This document shows positions 46,543 through 57,928 of a DNA stretch of 64,000 nucleotides, in pieces. The notes under the pieces are model-generated. The model did no database searches, was not told the origin of the DNA, and saw nothing but the letters and a program-made list of their open reading frames with translations. The position numbers and the translations under genes were made by a program. The DNA is from Yamagishiella unicocca (lineage: Eukaryota > Chlorophyta > Chlorophyceae > Chlamydomonadales > Volvocaceae), in assembly GCA_003116995.1 (NCBI GenBank), contig BDSL01000022.1, positions 682,001 to 746,000 on the forward strand, in the 5' to 3' direction. The stretch's first letter is position 1, and every line of letters begins with the position of its first letter.

Positions 46543-48248
46543 ATGGACGCCAAAAGTGGGAATCGTGGCTGTGGAGCTCTGCCTCTCTGCTTGGTCGCTC
46601 CGCTGTTGCTGCTGGCCCTGGCCCCATCCGCTTCGGCCTCCATTGGCCATAGCCGCAGCCTGCTCGCTCCTGCCGCTGGCAACTGCCTTGGCTGCAGCAC
46701 ATTCACTACGACTGGCAACGGCGGCTGCCTGTCAGTCAGCTGCTCCATTGTGAACGCAACCTCCGGGAGGCGGACCGTGACCGTCGAGCGACATGTCCAC
46801 CTGCAAGAAGGTCGACAGCCTCAGTTGGGCGTGCTGTCGGACGACGGCTTGCACTCCGGTTAGCTGCGATTCTACAGCTACGTCGTCTTACAAAACAAGT
46901 GCGATGAAGTGACTTCATTCGCCTACTCCATTCCCTCAAACATGACATCGCTGCCACTTCAGGTGAGGGCCGGAGGTGTGTTGGGACACTGCTGTTGGCG
47001 GGTGTAGGCGAAGATTCAGTTTGATTGAGACCTCACTGTGTCGATTGAAATGATGTGGATGACTGCAGTATGGCATCATGCGCATCATGCAAATTCACGC
47101 ACGCTCGCCCCCATAATTTCATCTATCCCAATTCACATATATCGGTTCGCTATTGTGCCTGCGTATCGCTTCCTCGCCCTCAGATCCACGATGGCAAGAT
47201 CCTCGGCAATCTCAACAGCTCATCGTGCGGTGGCCCTGGAAATGGCCTAGCCCCCAACCAGTGCTGCGGTGGCTCGGCCAGCTCTTGTGGCGGCCAGACT
47301 GGTATCTGCCAAGTCTCAATCGACCTCACCTCAGTGGCGAGCTGCGGTCCTAGCCCTCCCCCTCCGGGCGCTAGCTTGGGCCAGCCTCCCCGGCCTCCTA
47401 GCCCTCGGCCGCCCAGCCCCCCGCCCAGCGCTCCCCCGCCCAGTGACCCCTAGAACCCTACTGCGCTCACCGAGGAGTCCCCGCCACCTCCGGTCGCCTC
47501 CAAGCCTCCGCCGCCTCCTGGCAAAACATTCCCCTTCTGCGCTTGCAACCTCCGCAACATCTCCCTCTCCCCATACCGCATGTCTCCTCCCGTCCTTGCC
47601 GAAGCCACTGTTGGCACCACCACTTACTGCTTCAACGTCAATGTTGCTGCAACGTCAGCCGCTGGTAGCCCTTGCGCCAATATGGAGGTATCCAAGATCC
47701 AGTTCCTTATCAGTAAGTGTCAAGAAAGGAAGTTCGTTTACGATCAAAATGCAAGTAACAATGTGGCCGCCTTGAAACAGCTGATGTGATATATGGCCAC
47801 CGTCCTTGCTTACTTGCCGATAGATAGCGGTAGACAGCAGGTATTGCAGTGGACATATGCTTGGCCGCACCACACTTGAAACCCGTGTCTCCCGGCCCAC
47901 CCCGCCCCTTGTACTGCTGTGCCATGATCAGAGCTCGAGTGCGCGCTTGAGAAGCCCAAGGCGGCCCTGCGCATCACCGCAAACGGTGCCAAGGCATCAT
48001 ACGCCTATTCGACCGAGACGGTGTCCGGCACCAAGCACGGCATCTTGACTGTTCGCGACCTTGTCTATCCGATGACCAGTGTCGCGCTGAATGGCGGCAT
48101 CAATATTTGCATGGTCACGCTTCCCGGGAAGAGCTGCAGCACTCCACAAGGCCTCTGCTACGGTGATGCCGGCTGCCAATACTCGCTCTTCAACAAGGCC
48201 CAGAAGTGCTGCCCTACGTCCACGGTGCCGTTCTCCCTTGCCCCTTGA
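46543..48248 (+). pseudogene. pherophorin copy 3, chimeric pseudogene
   Basis: Exons 46543-46962, 47184-47712 and 47932-48248. Exon 1 and intron 1 are almost identical to copy 1. Exon 1 has a 4-bp insertion near 46790 and a 5-bp insertion near 46893; together they restore the frame, but a stop is met between them (ending LHSG). Exon 2 starts like copy 1 (IHDGKILGN, CQVSIDLTSVASCGP) but has a short spacer and an in-frame TAG at 47451-47453. After that the protein belongs to a different paralogue: FPFCACNLRNISLSPYRMS, CFNVNVAATSAAGS, and exon 3 ECALEKPKAALRITANGAKA to CCPTSTVPFSLAP. Thus a diverged pherophorin whose 5-prime half was overwritten by, or joined to, a copy 1-like sequence. Probably non-functional. 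Confidence 0.85.
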
Positions 48249-48889
48249 TGCAAATGTATGGTGAAAAATGCTGTCGCAGTTTATGTATAAATGTTCTGGT
48301 AACGCTATGAGCGAGGAGCGACGAACTGCAGCTTATTACCTGTTGCGTGGGCTAGATAGATAGATTCCACTAGATAGATTGGCCTCCTCCGTTTCTCCGC
48401 TGAGGTACTGCCGTGTGTCCGCCGCTGCGCTACTGTGCACGGTAATTTCTGCAACTTTGTCGGTGCCGAGGCTAGCTTACGTATTTAATCAATCGAAGGC
48501 GGTGCTTGAAGATATCGCCATCCTTACGATGCATGCTTAGGATCTAGCTTGGCTATAGATTATGACTGGCACTCACTATAATGACAGGGATCACATGATT
48601 TCGCTGCATGTATGTTCATGCACGGATGGGACAGTAATGTCGATGGATGTTGCTCGAGGCTGCCTATCTAGTGAGGCACGTGTCGGGGTGCAGGAGTAAA
48701 AAGGCGGATATGGTTGCAGGTATTGCTATACATACATGGACTACGTTGGCGCTCCCTTATTCCCCGCATTTTATTACTGTAACAGGGGTGTTTCCACACA
48801 TCAGCATTATTCCGGCTCCCAGAACATTAGCACCCGTCGATCCTGCCCGCCGTCCATGATCCTGCTGCCTGCAAACATGCTGTTCGAGC
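48249..48889. other. intergenic region after pherophorin copy 3
   Basis: No gene recognised. A short GATAGAT duplication is present at about 48352-48380. I see nothing else. Confidence 0.4.
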
Positions 48890-49180
48890 TACTTTCTGCA
48901 GCAGCAGAACAATCCGCTTGCTATGCATAGTAGTATATGCATGTAGGCGCTTGTGATACCATCGGCTCATGTGACACAGTCGCATGAACGCGACCGAACC
49001 TTCCTTCGACGGGTTCAAAAGAAGGCTCTATGGTTGGTAGCCGCCGGGTATGCAAGACTGTTGCAGGACATGGCGCTGACATGGAACTGCATGGAAGAAC
49101 ACTGGATGCAGGTTCTAGCCGCGACTAGCTACATGAAAGAGAAGATGGCGGCCTTAGGCGTTACATGAAATCCATAACGC
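48890..49180 (+). repeat. inverted duplicate R2, partner of 42550-42890
   Basis: Shares in reverse orientation the motifs of the left partner, for example TGCAAGACTGTTGCAGGACA, and precedes an R1 copy and the copy 4 promoter in mirror order. Confidence 0.65.
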
Positions 49181-49345
49181 ACGTCGCGAAAAGCCTAACT
49201 CGCCTAACTCTTGCTGCCGGCGGGTTGGGAATGTCGTAGGTCTCAACGTGCGTGCTGATTCTGAAGGCCTTAATAGTCAAACAAACATTTTAACGTCTTA
49301 TAAGAATTAAACTCAAAATAACGATTAAAAAATAGCTTAAAAAAA

Positions 49346-49547
49346 GTTGAAACGTTGAGCGTCGCCATGCGGCGCGTCCGGTAGGGTCGGTTTACGGTTA
49401 TGCCGCGGAAATTTAAATCGAGTGTTTGCCGCCCGGATGCTAGAGCTGCTATCCCAAGCCGTTATACTGACAGATATTAACACTATTACTGCTGAGATAA
49501 TCTAAGGAGGCTGAGCCGCAGGTGTGACCAGGAGTACGCCCCGGACC
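49346..49547 (+). repeat. dispersed repeat R1, copy upstream of pherophorin copy 4
   Basis: Begins TTGAAACGTTGAGCGTCGCC and ends AAGGAGGCTGAGCC plus GTACGCCCCGGA, matching 37471-37690 over nearly its full length. Confidence 0.65.
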
Positions 49548-49727
49548 TAATAAGAGCACTGTGTAACAGTGAATGATGCGCCTTGCTTCACCACTCATGA
49601 GGACAGAAACTATAACTTGCAGCTACTATGTGGTTGTGATCTTGTGAAAAACTCGTGTGCTACTGGGATGCTGCTGCGATGCAGTTTCTACCGTACGGAT
49701 CGTACTGCACAACGACAAGCTGCACTG

Positions 49728-49762
49728 TGACGGTTGGCCTCGCTGCGAAGATAAATGCGCGG
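49728..49762 (+). promoter_or_regulatory. core promoter of pherophorin copy 4
   Basis: GACGGTTGGCCTCGCTGCGA is followed by AGATAAATGCGCGG, about 105-140 bases before the start; same block as the other copies, with GATAAAT in place of TATAAA. Confidence 0.6.
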
Positions 49763-49867
49763 TCCGTCCACTGACCATACCATCGCTTGAATTTATAACA
49801 GAGCCACACTATGACGTGCGCAGCTCTTCTGACAACGCCCGCTTCCGTAGCTCCGCACGCCAAAAAA

Positions 49868-51500
49868 ATGGATCGGCGCGGCGGCTGTGGAGCGCTGCCG
49901 TTTTCCGTTTTCGCGTCTTTGCTGGTGCTAGTGCTGGTCCCATCAGCTTCCGCCTCCATTGGCCACAGCCGCAGCCTGCTCGCGGGTCCTAGCAACAGCT
50001 GCCTTGGCTGCAGCACATTCACTACGACTGGCAACGGCGGCTGCCTGTCAGTCAGCTGCTCCAGTGTGAACGCAACCTCCGGGAGGCGGACCGTGAACGT
50101 TAACATGTCCGCCTGCAAGAAGGGCGACAGCCTCAGTTGGGCATGCTGCAGGTCCACGGCTTGCACTCCCGTTAGCTGCGACTCGACAGCTGCGTCGTCT
50201 TACAAGTGCGACGAGGTGACATCATTCGCCTACTCTATTCCCTCGAACATGACATCGCTGCCACTTCAGGTGAGGGCAGTGGCGTACTCGTGTCTGTCCT
50301 TTGGTACTGCTCTTCCCATGTTGTCTTAATTGGGATTCGAGAAAGCATTGCTGTGTCTAGGACGCAGCTATCACAATTATGTGATTGTAATCCGCAAATT
50401 GCTTCCTCGCCCTCAGATCCACGATGGCAAGATCCTCGGCAATCTCAACAGCTCATCGTGCGGTGGCCCTGGCAATGGCCTCGCCCCCAACCAGTGCTGC
50501 GGTGGCTCGGCCAGCTCTTGCGGCGGCCAGACTGGTATCTGCCAAGTATCAATCGACCTCACCTCAGTGGCGAGCTGCGGTCCCAGCCCTCCCCCTCCGG
50601 GCGCTAGCTTGGGCCAGCCTCCCCGGCCTCCTAGCCCTCAGCCGCCCAGCCCTCAGCCCAGCGCTCCTCCTAGCCCCAGGCCCCCCCCGCCCAGCCCTCC
50701 CCCTAGCCCTAGCCCGCCCCCGCCAAGCTTTCCTCCGCCGCCGCCCACCTTCCCTGAAGACCCTACTACTGCCTTCCTCGTCAAGCCGCCTCCGCCTCCC
50801 AAGCGCAACAACTTCCCGTTCTGCAGCTGCAGCCGCCGCAAGATCTCCCTCGCTCCCTACCGCCTGTCAGCCCCTGACGGTCCCGTCGTCAACTCTACTT
50901 CTGGCACGAAGAAGTACTGCTTCGATGTGGAAGTGTCCGGCCCCGTATCAGACAGCAGCCCCTGCGCTAACATGGATATCTCCAAGATCCAATTCCTCAT
51001 AAGTAAGTACAGCCTGACCAGGATTTGGGGTCGTGCCCTCAGTGCGGTCGGCTGGTGACATGCGGTGTTCTATATGTTCCTCACACTTGTACATGTTCCT
51101 CACAATGATTACAGTTTTAAGGTGTAAAGATGTCCCATAACCAAAATGCTTCAACACTGCACTAAATCCACGCGTCAATTGCCATCGGCTTCCCTGCCCA
51201 GACCCAGAATGCGCGTTGGAGAAGCCCAAGGCCGCCCTGCTTGTCACTGTCAACGGTGCGCGGGCGTCGCACGCCTGGACGACCGAGTTCTGGAATGGCG
51301 TCGATTACGGCATCCTCACCATTCGCGGTATGGTATTCGGAAAGTCCAAGATCATGACGGACGGCCTGAAGATCTGCATGACCATGAACCCCAACAAGGA
51401 CTGCGGCAGCCCGGAGGGCCTCTGCTACGGCGATGGCTGCTCCTATTCGCTATTCAACAAGGACCAGAACTGCTGCCCAACGGAAACGGTGCCGTTCTGA
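49868..51500 (+). CDS. pherophorin copy 4 (intact)
   Basis: Secreted matrix glycoprotein; exons 49868-50269, 50417-51002 and 51202-51500; 1,287 nt, 428 residues, phases consistent. MDRRGGCGALP and a hydrophobic signal peptide (FASLLVLVLVPSASA) lead into the Cys-rich N-terminal pherophorin domain, a Ser/Pro spacer shorter than in copy 1, and a C-terminal domain from NNFPFCSCSRRKISLAPYRL to NCCPTETVPF. It is the inverted near-twin of copy 2; the main visible differences are in the spacer and a few codons such as the VNVNMSACKK stretch (VTVDMSTCKK in copy 2). An in-frame ATG at 49811 would add 19 residues. The shared upstream block suggests expression like its twin. Confidence 0.92.
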
Positions 51501-52689
51501 AACGTGTCGCATGAGTCTTCAGACTGGCGTTCGGCATCAGCAGTAATCACTCATCTTTGCAATGGGGCATTTGGGTTTGGGGTATGGAGTCGCTGTGGCC
51601 CCTTCTCGATTCATTATTGTTATTGTGACGGTTACATTGTATGTTGGACGAGGTATCGTAATTTGAGGCGTCGTCATACACGCATCTATCGTACAAAAAA
51701 ATCTGCGTGACTTACGGTATATATATATAAAGATCCCAGGCTTGACAGCCATACATAAGGATTCCAGGCTTGACAGCCATAGTAGACGGTGGATGATTGG
51801 TACATATTTTTTGCGTTGGCACATGTGTACATAACAGGGAGATGCGGGGAGCTGTCAAAACAGTTTTTGAAGCTCCCAATACGCAGCGCATGTACCCGCC
51901 AGGGATGCCGTTTTCGGGGTGCGGAGGTTGATTCTCGCATGCTATCTAGGTGGTGATGATCGCCGTCAGTAGTTTTAGGGTTCAGGGGAACCAACGAAAG
52001 CCTGTGCACGCACGTCTGCACGCACTTTCTCTCTGTAACTTTATCTTGCCGCTTATATTGCTAAAGCAACTTTTCCTAACCAACATACGCGGATAAGAAC
52101 CAGGGGAGCTGCTTGGAAACAATGCCGATGGAAATGGTCACGATCATGAGCTGCTTGACTGCCTTTCCATGCACATAACGTGGCAGCGATACGTAGCCCG
52201 GGCATGCCTATCTATCGCTTGACGGAAACCACTGCTCGCTTAGCTTCGGCGTTTCTAACACAGGCGATGTTTTCCAACTACGCAATGGAATCTCCGTAGC
52301 CTTCCGACCAAGCCGGCAAATCCCCAAGCCAGGCGCCAACCACGCACCTTCCGTGCCCGCCCGATTCCCGCCCACCATGGGCAGCTTGCCAGCCCACTGC
52401 CCGCATGAAGGGCTGGTAAGGCCTAGGTCCGTTGCCATACACGCATTTAAGAAGGAAACAGGATCGTAATGTTGCGCTCGTGTGTACTCCGTCCGGGGAA
52501 GTGGATGGGCACCAGCCGCTGCAGCACCGCAGGCATCCCCGAGCAAGCTGCCCCCATCCAGTCGGTTGCAGCCACCTTTCTAACGCTAATCAGCGTTTTA
52601 CGTCATGTACATAGCTTACATTGGCACTGTCTAACTTGCATGCGAGTAAGCTTGCAGTCCGTGCGCTTTCCATGTAGTACTAAGTATTC
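51501..52689. other. intergenic region with simple repeats
   Basis: A short TA microsatellite is at about 51718-51731, and directly after it a unit of about 27 bp (CCAGGCTTGACAGCCATA core) is present twice up to about 51785. No recognisable coding exon; frames at 52.2-52.5 kb show no known domain. Confidence 0.45.
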
Positions 52690-53090
52690 GTTACAGTGGG
52701 CTCCAGACCTTCAAATGTAGAGCCATCGGGCGCATCGCCTGAGAGTGAAAGAGACAAGGAAAGCACGGAAACCGACAGTTCCGAAAGGCAAACCAACCCG
52801 ACGCCTCACAACCGAGAGCCCAGAGGAAACAGCAAGCACCACTACACAAGGGGAGGTTGCGCTGATGGCTCCCCTGCACATGGCCACACGCGTCCCAAGC
52901 AGACCCCCGAAAGGGGAGACAGCAGCACGCCTCGGCAACACAATCGCCTCCCCCAAATCCACGAAAATCCAACATCCGGAACGGGCCGACACCCATAGCT
53001 AGATGGTAAGAACCAATGGTAATTAATACCATCGACCAGTTGAGGTCGACAACATCAACCGCATCAAGAAAAATGCAGATTGGCAACAAG
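52690..53090 (-). mobile_element. retroelement fragment with CACTGTAAC tail
   Basis: Nearly the same sequence as 35150-35560, starting GTTACAGTGGGCTCCAGACC and running through TACCATCGACCAGTTGAGGT. In both places it abuts the LINE-like fragment, but in the opposite order. Confidence 0.55.
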
Positions 53091-53124
53091 CTTTCCTATA
53101 CTATAAGGAGGGGTGGTGGTGGCT

Positions 53125-53820
53125 GTCTGTGGATGGGATTCCCCTTCTCGGGAACTCTCATATGCGGACGGTGGCTGCCCCTTGTGGATGTGGTGTGCCG
53201 GCTGGGGAGCGTCCAGGGGCGGTTATCCCCCGCCTGCACCACTTTTGTTTCTGCCCGGTGGCTCAAGCAGTGATTGCCCAACTCGAACTCCAGCTCGGTG
53301 CAGGGGTGACTCGGGCGCAAGTCTGGTTGGTGCAGGCACCCCCCGGGGTGCAGCCCTGCGTCTGGAATGTAGTTATCCTGGCGGCTATTACTGCCATGGA
53401 GGTGGGGCGCCAGTTTATGGCTGCGGCCTTGAAAAGGTCGGGGGCTGGTGGCCCCCCTCTTACTCCGGGAAGTGGTCTTCTGGATCGTGCCATTCGCCGT
53501 GGGGTGGTGGAGCTTTGGGCCCTTCTGAGGGGCTTTGCTGCATTGGGGCTTCCCCAGAAAGGCTGGGATGCAGTGGGGCCTCGGCATCCTTTTTTGCGGG
53601 TTTTCGCCAGTCGCCTTGTGTGTGGAGGACCGGCTGATGTGCTGGTGGCTTCGTGATCGGTCCGGTTGTTTTGGGGGCTGGGGTTTCCCTTGCTTCTTAC
53701 TTTCCGTGTCTATCTGCGCGTTGAGCCCTGCTTGGGGTCCGTGCTTTTCGGGATGAGATGCGGACGGTCCCGCTGATTGCATCGTTGCGGCGCTTCACTG
53801 GTTCGTCGGTTGCTGGTCTG
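53125..53820 (+). mobile_element. non-LTR retrotransposon 3-prime fragment (copy B)
   Basis: The open frame to 53656 reads CGCGVPAGERPG, RLHHFCFCPVAQAV, then RRGVVELWALLRGFAALGLP and GWDAVGPRHPFLRVF, nearly the same as copy A at 34.5-35.0 kb. The intact frame in both suggests recent insertions. No reverse transcriptase or endonuclease domain is included. Confidence 0.55.
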
Positions 53821-55398
53821 TTAGGTTGGACAGTGAAAACGACCGTAGTTAGCCTTCTGTGTTCAGCGCAGCCAGAGGGCGACTTTTCGGCTTGAGGGGT
53901 CTGCCCCACTGTAAGCTCTTCCCAAGTGTTCTGCTTCCGGGGTACCCCTTTAGGTGCTTTGTGCAGGTTTCTGGTTTCGGGGTCTGCAGCGGCCGCCAAG
54001 TTTGGTTGCACGCGGGCCTCTGGACATCCATCATACGTGACTGCGTTCTAGCCTGAAAGCAGGAAGTAGCGGGGCCGGCGGCGGCGCCAGCCGCCGCCGT
54101 ATACATCGCACGGGTTGGACCAGTAGTCCAGCCTAAAGCCGTTGCCATAATCGGACTACTCAGCCATACGCGGAGCTTCTTTAGGTGCACTGAAGAAGCG
54201 TCAACGGCAAGCTGTGGGTAAGCTGCGCGTTACACTTGCATGTCAAACCGCATTGCGGCACGCCGCACATGTCCGCAGTTACTGCACTACAGTAATCAGT
54301 GGTAAGTCGAGCTCAATCGAAACTCCTCTCGCATCAACCAGCCGTCCAAGTGCGCCACCGCTTTCTACTCGCGCATATTAACCCCTCAGAGGACGACGAC
54401 CTAACAGCACGCGAGAGAAAAACCCAAGTCGCCTACCGAGACTCGGCAAGGAGTCCGTGCCAACGTGGTGTATTGGGACGTCTCGATGAAGCGTTGCTGC
54501 GATTCCGGTGTCCTCTCCCCAAGTCCGCTGTCCCCTTCCCAAGGTCCGATGCCCCCTCCCAAGGTCCGATGCCCCTCCCCACAAAAACATAGGCAGCAGC
54601 CAGAGTCCTAGAGTGTCGCCCACCAGGCCATAGCTGCCCTTGTCATATCCTTTTAAACCGTAGTCTTCGCCGCCGAACACGCTCGGTTGAGCGGGAAGAC
54701 GCAACAAGCAACGTTGCGCGTCGCTGCAACCCCTCCTTACTTACAGGCCCTGCATGAGGACCCTTGCAGGGGGGACCAGACGGGCATCCATAGCCAGGGA
54801 AAGTAGCCACACTAGTAGGCGGCTGTCGGGCTTGAGCCCACATGGGCCCTACTTGGGGCCCCAGACCAGCCGCCCAGGCTCTGTTCGCGGTAACAGGCCA
54901 GCGGCCACCCCGTCAGGACCGCGAGGCAGTGTGCGACTGCATCCCGCCACCGCCGCCTCACACACACGAGTGTGTGCGACTGCACCCCGCCACCGCCGCG
55001 CCATGGATCTCCTGTCCACTCCAGCTGGCCGACGCTCGAGATACACCTGATGCCCACGGATCCGCTTCCTGTCCAGAAAGGGCACGCGCCTGTTGCCTCC
55101 AGCCGACCAGGTCGAAACGCACAGGGGCAGCCAGCAGCGCTCATCCTGCCGCCGCCAGCGGTACCACGCCGCGGAGGCGAGGCGTCGATAAGGCCCACTG
55201 GGTACGACGCAGTCCGCCGCACACCGCACCGCGGGCCGCAACCGCACGCCGCCGCCGGGCTCCGCCCGTCGCGCAGGTAGACTGTACGAACGGCGGGTCA
55301 GAGCGCGCGAGCGACATCCGTACACATGTCCGTCCGTGCGCCCCAACTCCGTTATGTAAAACTAATGCAAGCACGGCGCCGGGCTGTCCTGCGGGGCT
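53821..55398. other. intergenic region, no gene recognised
   Basis: Contains short local duplications (CCCAAGGTCCGATGCCCC near 54538-54580; a TGCGACTGCA...CCGCCACCGCCGC unit twice near 54930-54998). The left part may still belong to the LINE 3-prime UTR, with a TGTAA near 53905. No coding exon found. Confidence 0.4.
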
Positions 55399-57686
55399 CT
55401 AGGCGCCCAGCTGCTCCGCCTGCTCAATCTGTAGGTAGACTCCCTCCGATATGAGCGGGATCTCGCAGTACCAGCCCCTGTAACGCAGGAGGGGGCGCAG
55501 GGCCGGTGGGACGAGGGCCGGGACGAGGGGCGGGACGAGGGCCGGGACGAGTGGTGCAACGGGTTTGGGGCCGCATCGGGCATATGCCACGCGCGCGTGC
55601 AACAACAGTACATGCTCGTCGGTATCGTCTCCAGCGGCTGATTTCAGCCAGGCCAAGGCCCGGTGCAACACCTGGTCGCCTTGGCCACGTCACCATGCTC
55701 ACACTCACCCCGATGAGGGCGGTGACCCCTCGCCCTCTGCTACGTTGGATGCTACCGCCTTCCTTCTGCGGCCTTGGAACCGTATTCCCCTCCCTTTCCA
55801 ATGTACTTCAGATACGACCCATAAGCCCCTCATAACCGAGTACGGTGAGCCATGGCTAACGAGCTGCCCTCTCGCCCCATTTAAGCCCATCCTCCCAGGC
55901 ACCGCCAAACATTGGCATGATGCCGTTGGCATCGCGACAACACCGCAGCCGAGCCGGGCCGTGTACACAATCATCCCGATCCGAAACCACCGCCACGAGT
56001 CTGCCGCCCTCAATTCCTTTTCCTCACTGCTCATCCTCCGCCAACATCACACGTGACTGGCATCACCGCTGTTGCAAACCTTCACATACCTGGTTTCCCC
56101 ACTTTGCTACCCCACAGGTCCCGCTACCGCTAGTCCTTTAAGCCCTAGGCTCTCGCGCCCTTTGTGCGAAGCCGCCGGGGGGACTTACAGGAAGCAGAAG
56201 AAAAGGCAGTAGACGACGAGCAGGAAAATGAACCAGAACATGAGCGCGTAGAAGAGGTCCGACCAGGGCGTCCAGAGGATGCCCGTTGGCAGGTTCTCCT
56301 CCGTCACGATCAGGATCATGGCCACAATATCCAGCATCACGCCCTGCAGCGGAGAGCGGAGGTTTCGTGCTGACCGCAACCAGCAGACAGTAGGTCTAGG
56401 ATGCGGATAATACACCGGTACTGAGGGACCAATCGCGCGTGGGTCATGAGCCGGGGACCGAGGCCGTGCCTCTTTCCTTTCCATATCCCATCCCGCAGCC
56501 CGTGTAGGTGTGGCCAGACAGGCGTGCATGGGCAGTTCGGCGCACGTTGAGACAGCGTGGTTGCAGAAGGGTTGCAGACGGGCGCTGTCTGCCGCGAAAG
56601 ACGCCAAACCGTGGATTCAAGCTCCGTGTACAGGCGGAGTTCGCTAAGTGCGGCTGCCGCTCGCTTGTATGGTTATCCAACATGCAAAAGGGAGGCATTC
56701 GAATCTACGGGAGCGGGTATTTTAGGGTTATACCACCTGTGGCTTGCCACGTGGAGAGGGGGCTACATCACCTGACATTGGAGTACGACCGCCCGAGGTG
56801 GTTCGCATTGAACAAGGGGGGCAAGGTATGAGAAGGCTCAACGGCCCGAACCCTCGACATGAAACCGACACGTAGCCCTGCCTGCCCGCCCCTTCATCTA
56901 TGTTGACTCGTACCTATCTTGCTTGCCCCTACTCACCATCATAACGTGGTACCGCGCGACGTGCGGAATCTTTTTGTTGCGCACGATGCCCAAGTAGGTG
57001 GCGAAGAAAATGAATAGCGGAGCATACTCGTGGATGTTATACCAATGCTCGAATGGTTCTGCAACGGGATTTTGCTCCGTCAGCGGCTGCTCGGCGTGGC
57101 GGACCTCAGCCGCCGCAACCGCTTGCACAGCGCACCTGAGAAGTACTCAGTCCAAACGAAGGCTGGGAATCGCTCCACAAAGTAGACTGTCTTTTCCGTC
57201 ACATCGACCCATGGCAGCATGTACAGGATGGCGCACATTAGCTTCCAGGGCCAGGTCATGGGCCCCTCGTTACGCCCAAACTTCCAGTCCTGCTTCTCAG
57301 CGTCCTCCGCTTTGCCCCCGCTTTGTGATGATGCAACCACAAGCTTCTGCATGATTATGATTCCCGTTAATTCGGCTAGCTAACACAGCGCGGTCGCGTA
57401 GCAATGCGCACCCGCTGGGTCGGCCTCCGCTGCAGAGGCGAGGCCGGCCCAAGGCCTGCGAGATCGGGCAACACAGTCGATAATCGAAGCTCAATGCGGT
57501 CACAGCTTGATCATCAAACATACCGCCGAATGACCCAGCGCTGGTGCCGGCGCATGGTCTAAGCTGCGCCTCCACTCCCAGACACGGTCGTCGACACAAG
57601 GGCGTGCATACCCGACGGCTCTGAGCTGAACTTCCTAGCCTTAGACTTCCAGAGAATGGGGCCCGCTGCCCCAAGGCAGACTGCAT
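55399..57686 (-). CDS. TIC20: TIC20-type chloroplast inner-envelope translocon protein
   Basis: Subunit of the TIC protein-import channel in the plastid inner envelope. Five exons on the complement: 57686-57524, 57375-57136, 57058-56937, 56343-56189 and 55477-55399; 759 nt, 252 residues, phases consistent. Exon 1 is a clear transit peptide (MQSALGQRAPFSGSLRLGSS, rich in Ser/Arg/Cys). Mature part: WKFGRNEGPMTWPWK, a first membrane segment (LMCAILYMLPWV), then YAPLFIFFATYLGIVRNKKI with PHVARYHVMM, LDIVAMILIV, and ALMFWFIFLLVVYCLFFCFL, about four membrane segments, ending CEIPLISEGVYLQI. The IVRN..IPH.AR.HV and IPL.SE..YLQI signatures fit TIC20-I/IV. The first intron (GTATGT to CTAG) is the least certain; without it the protein would start at 57352 with no transit peptide. 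Divergent from PAGM. Confidence 0.88.
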
Positions 57687-57928
57687 TCTGCCCACAATTC
57701 CGATCCCCAAGCAATTATAAATGTTCACCAATTGCAGTTTGATTATTACGACGTAGGTATTATATAAAAACAAGGAATGGACAATAATGTGTTGTGCATG
57801 GTTGACATTATTTGTTGGGCATCGGAAGCATCGCCCGCCGTGATGACTGCCGGTCTGCCGCTGCAAATGCTAGAGAGTCAGCTAATTATGATCAATTAAC
57901 ATAGAATAACATATTACACGAATTAGAT
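57687..57928. promoter_or_regulatory. compact bidirectional promoter between TIC20 and PAGM
   Basis: Only 242 bp separates the two start codons (if the five-exon TIC20 model is right). The stretch is AT-rich compared with both genes (for example GATTATTACGACG, TATTATATAAAAACA near 57760), so it probably drives both genes. Confidence 0.5.

Noticed and set aside
54812..55346. Arg/Pro-rich frames between the LINE fragment and TIC20
   Set aside because: Compositionally biased, overlapping on both strands, with no domain and no matching splice signals.
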